DNA of 11,559 nucleotides from Neisseriales bacterium. GTDB taxonomy: Bacteria > Pseudomonadota > Gammaproteobacteria > Burkholderiales > UBA11063. Where the stretch lies: contig SSGY01000036.1 in the NCBI GenBank assembly GCA_008017145.1, positions 1 through 11,559 of the forward strand, read 5' to 3'. The notes under the pieces were generated by a model. It ran no database searches. It saw only the letters and a list, made by a program, of their open reading frames with translations, and was not told the DNA's origin. The stretch's first letter is position 1. Every line of letters starts with the position of its first letter. The position numbers were made by a program, and so were the translations under genes. Shown here one piece after another: positions 7,625-11,559 of this stretch.

Positions 7625-7654
7625 ATTATGCACTATTTAGAACGCTTCTGTCAA
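7625..7654 (-). promoter_or_regulatory. Promoter of tRNA-fMet
   Basis: On the minus strand a consensus -35 TTGACA (7649-7654) is followed after 18 bases by CATAAT (7625-7630). The -10 ends 15 bases before the mature tRNA 5' end, giving a start near 7617 and a very short leader. This matches a strong, stand-alone tRNA promoter. Confidence 0.75.
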
Positions 7655-7718
7655 ATCTAATTCACGATTAGTCGCATTTATTTTTGCGCTGCACAATGGA
7701 TTACCACTAAATCTCAAG

Positions 7719-7724
7719 TATAAT
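7719..7724 (+). promoter_or_regulatory. Likely -10 element of deoD
   Basis: There is a consensus TATAAT 46 bases before the deoD start. The matching -35 is poor (TGGATT, 7697-7702, at 16 bases spacing). The gene also has a good Shine-Dalgarno, TAGGAG (7758-7763), 6 bases before ATG. Confidence 0.5.
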
Positions 7725-7769
7725 AACGGGTGTAATACAATATTAATCAATAACATTTAGGAGAAAAAA

Positions 7770-8489
7770 ATGGCAATTCCTACCCCTCATATTGAGGCAA
7801 CCGAATTAAACCTTATCGCAAAAACAGTCTTAATGCCTGGTGATCCACTGCGTGCAAAATTCATTGCTGATACTTATTTAACTGATGTAATCCAATTTAA
7901 CAACGTGCGTAATATGTATGGTTATACTGGCAATTATAAAGGTAAAAAAGTATCCGTAATGGGCAGCGGAATGGGTATGGCAAGTATTGGGATATATTCT
8001 TATGAATTATATGCCTTTTACGGAGTGGAAGATATTATCCGTATTGGTTCTGCTGGGTCATACGACAAAAATGTAAACCTCTACGATATTATTCTGGCTA
8101 AGGATGCATGGAGTGAATCAAGCTACGCCAAAACACAAAGTGGTTATACCAGTGACGTAACACACCCTTCTGCAGAATTAAATGCTGAGATTGCAGCAAC
8201 TGCGGCTAAATTGGGATTAGTAATAAATGAATCAAGGGTTCACTCTTCTGATGTATTCTATCGTGAGAATTTTGATGAGTACAAAGAAATCAATAGTAAA
8301 CATGGTTGCAGTTGTGTTGAAATGGAATCCTTTGCACTGTTTGCTAATGCTAAGGTTTTAAATAAACGCGCAGCATGTGTACTGACCATCTCAGATTCGT
8401 TAGTAACTCATGAAAAAACCAGTAGTGAGGAACGCCAAAATGCATTTACCAAAATGATGGAATTAGTTCTTGAAACGATAAAAGATTAA
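7770..8489 (+). CDS. deoD: Purine nucleoside phosphorylase, DeoD type
   Basis: This cytosolic enzyme of purine salvage splits (deoxy)inosine, (deoxy)guanosine and (deoxy)adenosine with phosphate to give the base and (deoxy)ribose-1-phosphate. At 239 residues it has the length of the Escherichia coli hexameric enzyme and aligns along its whole length. Key positions visible are PTPHIEA with His7, the phosphate loop MPGDPLRAK (Gly24, Arg28), Arg47 in NNVRNMYG, RIGSAGS (Arg91), the ribose-binding VEMES (183-187), and the catalytic Asp209 in TISDSLVTHE with Arg222 in EERQNAF. The start is fixed by TAGGAG 6 bases upstream. It appears monocistronic, with its own promoter region after the divergent tRNA gene and a terminator hairpin after the stop. 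No other deo genes are adjacent. Confidence 0.96.
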   Translation: MAIPTPHIEATELNLIAKTVLMPGDPLRAKFIADTYLTDVIQFNNVRNMYGYTGNYKGKKVSVMGSGMGMASIGIYSYELYAFYGVEDIIRIGSAGSYDKNVNLYDIILAKDAWSESSYAKTQSGYTSDVTHPSAELNAEIAATAAKLGLVINESRVHSSDVFYRENFDEYKEINSKHGCSCVEMESFALFANAKVLNKRAACVLTISDSLVTHEKTSSEERQNAFTKMMELVLETIKD

Positions 8490-8505
8490 TTTGCTAGTCT
8501 AATAA

Positions 8506-8536
8506 ATAGGCGTGGTGTTAGCCACATCACGCTTAT
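8506..8536. terminator. Bidirectional hairpin between deoD and the convergent membrane gene
   Basis: A 13-bp stem with two G-T wobbles (8506-8518 with 8524-8536) and a 5-base loop; the core is GCGTGGTGT/ACATCACGC. It sits 17 bases after the deoD stop and overlaps the stop codon of the convergent gene (8533-8535). The flanking T/A runs are weak, but the convergent position supports a shared terminator. Confidence 0.72.
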
Positions 8537-8850
8537 CTAGATTTTAATGATTTAAATAAATCAAAAATTGTTCGATGGTTAGTAATTATGTCAATACACG
8601 AACCGACATAACTCAATAAATTTCCAAATGTACCCGCACTTAAAATTACAGCTAGAACCTTGAAAATCCAATGACGGCCAAATGCCGTACCTAATACCGC
8701 GATATTAGAAAAATGTCCAGATTCAATACCATAAATAGCAACAATTGCGCCTGCAAAAACGCCGAATAAAATTGCCAGATCACGATTATTAAGATGACGA
8801 ACACGGTGGTGTAATTTAGGTTGTGGATATTTTGTATAAATTGAAGACAT
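8533..8850 (-). CDS. Small membrane protein of unknown function under a fluoride riboswitch
   Basis: I do not recognise a family. The 105-residue protein has a polar, basic N terminus (1-23, with His14, His15 and His19), a transmembrane helix at about 24-43 and a short hydrophobic stretch at 48-58. A second helix spans about 61-89 (starting WIFKVLAVIL and containing AGTFGNLLSYVGS), and a basic tail ends the protein. The start is well supported by TAAAGG (8860-8865) 9 bases before ATG. The leader is a clear fluoride aptamer with its own promoter, so the gene should be switched on by fluoride. It is shorter than CrcB/Fluc channels (about 125 residues, four helices) and lacks their overall pattern. 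The stretch GTFGNLL loosely recalls the GT-x-x-x-N motif of CrcB but is too short to support homology. Role in fluoride export or tolerance is inference from the riboswitch alone. Confidence 0.82.
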   Translation of the reverse strand: MSSIYTKYPQPKLHHRVRHLNNRDLAILFGVFAGAIVAIYGIESGHFSNIAVLGTAFGRHWIFKVLAVILSAGTFGNLLSYVGSCIDIITNHRTIFDLFKSLKSR

Positions 8851-8858
8851 GCTGTATA

Positions 8859-8895
8859 ACCTTTAATAAAAGATATTAACTTAAATTTTTAAGGT
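8859..8895 (-). promoter_or_regulatory. Riboswitch expression platform: Shine-Dalgarno and its antisense partner
   Basis: On the minus strand, ACCTT (8891-8895) directly after the aptamer pseudoknot is complementary to AAGGT (8859-8863), which contains the Shine-Dalgarno of the membrane gene. The antisense piece overlaps the conserved TAC at the aptamer 3' edge (8894-8896). Fluoride-stabilised folding and Shine-Dalgarno masking would therefore compete. There is also an AT-rich hairpin (CTTAAA-AA-TTTAAG) but no U-tract terminator, so translational control is the likelier mode. The mechanism is inferred. Confidence 0.5.
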
Positions 8896-8940
8896 AGGAG
8901 TCATCAGCACACTGGCACTTAATGGCGAACTCCATCGCCG
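8893..8940 (-). ncRNA. Fluoride riboswitch (crcB motif) aptamer
   Basis: Read on the minus strand, every conserved block is present in order. P1 is GGCG (8936-8939) with CGCC (8924-8927). Its loop is ATGGAGTT, with GGAGT (8929-8933) forming the pseudoknot with ACTCC (8897-8901). ATTAA (8919-8923) follows, then a short P2 with loop CAGT (8907-8918), then CTGATG and CTCCTACC. This is the arrangement known from the Pseudomonas syringae and Thermotoga fluoride aptamers, where the fold binds fluoride through magnesium ions. P2 is unusually weak here (two G-C pairs around two wobbles). It lies 43 bases before the start of the 105-residue membrane-protein gene. Fluoride riboswitches are normally genetic ON switches. 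Confidence 0.92.
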
Positions 8941-8949
8941 CAGATAAGA

Positions 8950-8958
8950 ATTATACCA
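8950..8958 (-). promoter_or_regulatory. Extended -10 promoter driving the riboswitch transcript
   Basis: The minus strand reads TGGTATAAT, an extended -10 (TGnTATAAT). It overlaps the last codon and stop of the acyl-CoA ligase gene. No good -35 is seen, as is common with extended -10 promoters. Transcription would start near 8943, just before the first base of the aptamer, which supports an independent riboswitch-controlled unit. Confidence 0.68.
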
Positions 8959-10522
8959 TATTTTCAGAACTATTGGCTAATTCACGCAACTCGCGCTTGA
9001 GAATTTTCCCTGTTGCATTACGCGGTAGTTTTTCCATAAAATAAATCTTGCGTGGCTGTTTAAATGGCGCTAGCAGCGGTTTTAGAAAATCTTTAATTTC
9101 TTTTTCTGTCGCGGTGATACCTTCTTTTAATTCAAGATATGCCACTGGAGTTTCATTCGCTTCAATATCTTTAACCCCAACGACTGCTGCAGCATTAATT
9201 TTATCGTGTGTATATAAAAACTCTTCTATCTCACGCGGGTAAATATTCATACCTTTTTGAATTATAAGATCTTTTTTACGATCAACAATAAATACGTAAT
9301 CATCAGCATCAACATAACCAATATCACCAGTTTTAAACCAACCATCGACGATAGTCTCAGCAGTTTCTTCTGGACGATTATAGTAGCCCTGCATTACGCA
9401 GTCGCCTTTAATCCATAGCTCACCAATTTCACCACGTGCAACTTGCACACCATCATCGGTAAAAGATTCAATCTGGAATCCCATTAGCGGAGTACCAACC
9501 GAACCTGGTTTATTCGCCCAAGGTTTATTTAAAGACACACCTGAAGCACATTCACTCAAGCCATACCCCTGAAGCAGCTTACCGCGCTTAAAACTAGCGC
9601 CAAAGCGTTTAATAACATCTTCAGATAATGGCGCAGCACCAGAGACAAAACCGCGAACATTATGGAACCAATGGAAGTACCACGGAAGTTTGGCACGCGC
9701 CATCGCACTAAAAATATCTGGGACACCAGCAAAATAGCGGCAGCGATGCACCAATACCAATTTTAAAAGATTAGCAAAATCTTTCTTAGTACTTATCGAA
9801 CGAACTATTACCACGCCACTACTAGTAACAATTGGTAATAGCATCGTAACCGCAAGAGTAAAGGCATGGAACATCGGCAGATAGCAAATCATCCTTGCTT
9901 GCCCTTTTTTCAATTTATAATGCGCGATCGCACCATAAACAATCGAGAGCAAGTTACGATAACTAAGCATCGCACCTTTGGGCTTACCAGTAGTTCCAGA
10001 AGTATAAATAATCACTGCCAGATCGTCAAGTGCTGGATTCACCGATTCAGTACTTGAACCAAGCGTTGAACCAATTTTAGCATAATCAAAATTACGCTCA
10101 TTTTCTAGCGGCGCACCGTCAACCCAGATGATTGATTCAAGACTAGTTTTTATTATCAGATCACGAACTTCGGTGTTAAATTTAGCCGAGGCAAATAATA
10201 AGCATGACTGTGAGTCAGTCAAAACATAGACCAACTCATCATGTTTCAGAAAATTGTTTATCGGTACGGCAACTGCGCCAACTTTACTAATTGCAAACAT
10301 AATTGCCAGATAATGCCAGCTATTACTCATCACCAGAGCAACCTTATCGCCTCTGCGTATTCCGCGCTGAATCAAAAAATCAGCGACAGCATCAGCTTGC
10401 GCCAACAATTGCTGATTGCTAATTTTATGCTCATCTTCAAAGACGATAGTCTTCTGTGGGTCAGATTTAGCGTTATTAGCAATTACTTGATAGAAATTAT
10501 TTACCGGATAAACAAAACTCAT
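8951..10522 (-). CDS. AMP-forming long-chain acyl-CoA ligase (FadD-like)
   Basis: The enzyme should activate a carboxylic acid, probably a fatty acid, with ATP to an acyl-adenylate and then to acyl-CoA. The 523-residue chain has all hallmarks of the ANL superfamily: the P-loop YTSGTTGKPKG (173-183), YLPMFHAF (214-221), the adenine motif QGYGLSE (318-324), GWFKTGD (394-400), the hinge and signature DRKKDLIIQKGMNIYPREIEE (414-434, given as start DRKKD and end REIEE), and the C-terminal catalytic Lys507 in NATGKILKREL. There is no membrane segment, so it is cytosolic or membrane-associated. The chain length of the substrate cannot be read from sequence. Start ATG has TAAGAG (10531-10536) 8 bases upstream. 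It follows lpdA by 16 bp and is probably co-transcribed with it. Its stop overlaps the promoter of the downstream riboswitch unit. Confidence 0.92.
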   Translation of the reverse strand: MSFVYPVNNFYQVIANNAKSDPQKTIVFEDEHKISNQQLLAQADAVADFLIQRGIRRGDKVALVMSNSWHYLAIMFAISKVGAVAVPINNFLKHDELVYVLTDSQSCLLFASAKFNTEVRDLIIKTSLESIIWVDGAPLENERNFDYAKIGSTLGSSTESVNPALDDLAVIIYTSGTTGKPKGAMLSYRNLLSIVYGAIAHYKLKKGQARMICYLPMFHAFTLAVTMLLPIVTSSGVVIVRSISTKKDFANLLKLVLVHRCRYFAGVPDIFSAMARAKLPWYFHWFHNVRGFVSGAAPLSEDVIKRFGASFKRGKLLQGYGLSECASGVSLNKPWANKPGSVGTPLMGFQIESFTDDGVQVARGEIGELWIKGDCVMQGYYNRPEETAETIVDGWFKTGDIGYVDADDYVFIVDRKKDLIIQKGMNIYPREIEEFLYTHDKINAAAVVGVKDIEANETPVAYLELKEGITATEKEIKDFLKPLLAPFKQPRKIYFMEKLPRNATGKILKRELRELANSSENMV

Positions 10523-10538
10523 AAGTCAAACTCTTATA

Positions 10539-11559
10539 TTAGCCGTGTAACTGACGTTTATCGCACGCCAACGCCGCTTCATGCGTAACTTCTGATAGTG
10601 ACGGATGCGCGTGAATAATTCGTGCTAAGTCTTCGCTACTTGCCATGAATTCCATCGCAACTACCGCTTCACTGATTAATTCTGACACAAATGGTCCAAC
10701 CATATGCACGCCCAAAATTCGATCAGTTTGCTCACATGCCAGCATTTTGACAAAACCAACGCTATTACCTAGACCTAGCGCACGTCCATTTGCCATAAAT
10801 GATGCTACACCTTTTTTGAATGCCACACCTTCTGCTTGGAGTTGTTGTTCTGTTTTACCAACCCATGCAATTTCAGGATTAGTATAAATAACCCAAGGAA
10901 CAGTATTAAAATCAAAATGCGGATGTTGTCCAGCAATACGTTCAGCAACAATTACACCCTCTTCAGATGCTTTGTGTGCCAACATCGGACCACGCACAAC
11001 ATCACCAATTGCCCAAACATTTGGTAAATTAGTTTTGCATTCGTCATCAACTACGATAAAGCCACGTTCATCAAGTTTCAAACCGACAGCTTCAGCATTC
11101 AGACCATTGGTATTTGGCACACGACCAATTGATACTAATAATTTATCTGCTTCAAGTTTATGTTGCTCGCCATTATGTTCATAGTTAATCGTAACTTTTT
11201 TCTTACCGTTTTTAATTTCACCAATTTTTACACCGTTTTTAATTACTAAACCTTGTTTCAACAGATTTTTGTGCAACTCTTTAGCGGCTTGTTCATCCGC
11301 AGCTGGTAAAAATTTATCCATAACTTCAAGTACAGTAACTTTAGCACCAACTCGGCTCCAAACGCTACCCATTTCCAAACCGATCACTCCAGCACCAATT
11401 ACACATAATTCTTTTGGTACTGCAGTTAAATCTAATGCACCTTCATTATCTAATACGTTGATATTATCTGTTGCCAACTGTGGTAAATGACGTGAATTAG
11501 AACCAGTTGCCACGATCACGTGAGTCGCGCTGATCTCTTGCTGAGTACCTTTATCATCA
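10539..11559 (-). CDS. lpdA: Dihydrolipoyl dehydrogenase (E3), C-terminal 339 residues; 5' end outside window
   Basis: This is the E3 subunit of pyruvate, 2-oxoglutarate or related dehydrogenase complexes, a flavoprotein that reoxidises lipoamide with NAD+. The frame is open to the right window edge. The GTG at 11517-11519 that opens one apparent ORF is internal (it encodes Val in THVIVATGS), so the gene starts outside. Visible are VIVATGS (end of the FAD domain), the NAD-binding [24 protein letters not shown] (starting [10 protein letters not shown]), SIGRVPNT, the FAD motif [10 protein letters not shown], and the interface active-site segment [15 protein letters not shown] with the His-Glu pair. 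The N-terminal FAD motif and redox Cys pair lie beyond the edge. Family length is about 475 residues. Which E1/E2 it serves cannot be seen. The acyl-CoA ligase follows 16 bp downstream. Confidence 0.95.
   Translation of the reverse strand, partial: DDKGTQQEISATHVIVATGSNSRHLPQLATDNINVLDNEGALDLTAVPKELCVIGAGVIGLEMGSVWSRVGAKVTVLEVMDKFLPAADEQAAKELHKNLLKQGLVIKNGVKIGEIKNGKKKVTINYEHNGEQHKLEADKLLVSIGRVPNTNGLNAEAVGLKLDERGFIVVDDECKTNLPNVWAIGDVVRGPMLAHKASEEGVIVAERIAGQHPHFDFNTVPWVIYTNPEIAWVGKTEQQLQAEGVAFKKGVASFMANGRALGLGNSVGFVKMLACEQTDRILGVHMVGPFVSELISEAVVAMEFMASSEDLARIIHAHPSLSEVTHEAALACDKRQLHG

Noticed and set aside
8533..8850. Calling the 105-residue protein CrcB/Fluc because of the riboswitch and the GTFGNLL stretch
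   Set aside because: It is too short, shows about two helices rather than four, and only a few residues recall the CrcB motif.
9048..11490. Several plus-strand open frames of 60-115 codons opposite the ligase and lpdA genes
   Set aside because: They are antisense shadows of well-supported genes with full motif sets and have no motifs of their own.
11517..11519. GTG as the start of lpdA
   Set aside because: Conserved E3 sequence ([11 protein letters not shown]) continues upstream of it to the window edge.

Overview
The window is AT-rich proteobacterial DNA. It joins a horizontally acquired, very AT-rich block (about 1-7500) to a housekeeping block with slightly higher GC (about 7530-11559). 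The proteobacterial assignment rests on an initiator tRNA with an encoded CCA end, a hexameric-type DeoD, an E3 dihydrolipoamide dehydrogenase next to an acyl-CoA ligase, and a boxA-like element. I cannot name the species.

Left block. It opens with the C-terminal end of an IS630-type transposase (1-243), cut by the window edge, and a strong hairpin terminator. A gene-poor stretch with a 27-bp repeat follows. Then comes a compact leftward operon, read from 6923 down to 513. In order of transcription it encodes a phage-repressor-like regulator with an S24-type C-terminal domain, a five-helix membrane protein of unknown function, a single-chain type IIG-like restriction-modification enzyme (nuclease, N6-adenine methylase and specificity domain in 1187 residues), and a Schlafen/AlbA_2-HATPase protein. 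Gaps are 7, 14 and 33 bp. This looks like a self-regulated restriction-type defence cassette. The regulator has arginine where the S24 catalytic lysine should be and no Ala-Gly cleavage site, so classical SOS self-cleavage is unlikely. A small excisionase-like HTH gene is transcribed divergently (7177-7467). The shared intergenic region holds a perfect 17-bp palindrome, which is the best operator candidate. The block ends at the 3' end of a tRNA-fMet gene, a typical integration point, beside a pair of 9-bp direct repeats. No integrase is in the window.

Right block. tRNA-fMet (7533-7609, minus) has its own promoter. deoD (7770-8489, plus) follows and ends at a bidirectional hairpin shared with a convergent small membrane-protein gene. 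Further right, and also leftward, lie the 3' part of lpdA (E3 of 2-oxoacid dehydrogenase complexes) and an AMP-forming acyl-CoA ligase, 16 bp apart and probably co-transcribed.

Most notable observation. The leader of the 105-residue membrane-protein gene (8533-8850) matches the conserved core of the fluoride (crcB-motif) riboswitch at 8893-8940 on the minus strand: P1, the pseudoknot, AUUAA, CUGAUG and CUCCUAC are all present. An extended -10 promoter lies just upstream, overlapping the end of the ligase gene. The sequence that follows the aptamer can pair with the Shine-Dalgarno of the membrane gene. The protein is not a recognisable CrcB/Fluc, CLC-F or other standard fluoride gene, so it is a candidate new fluoride-response protein.
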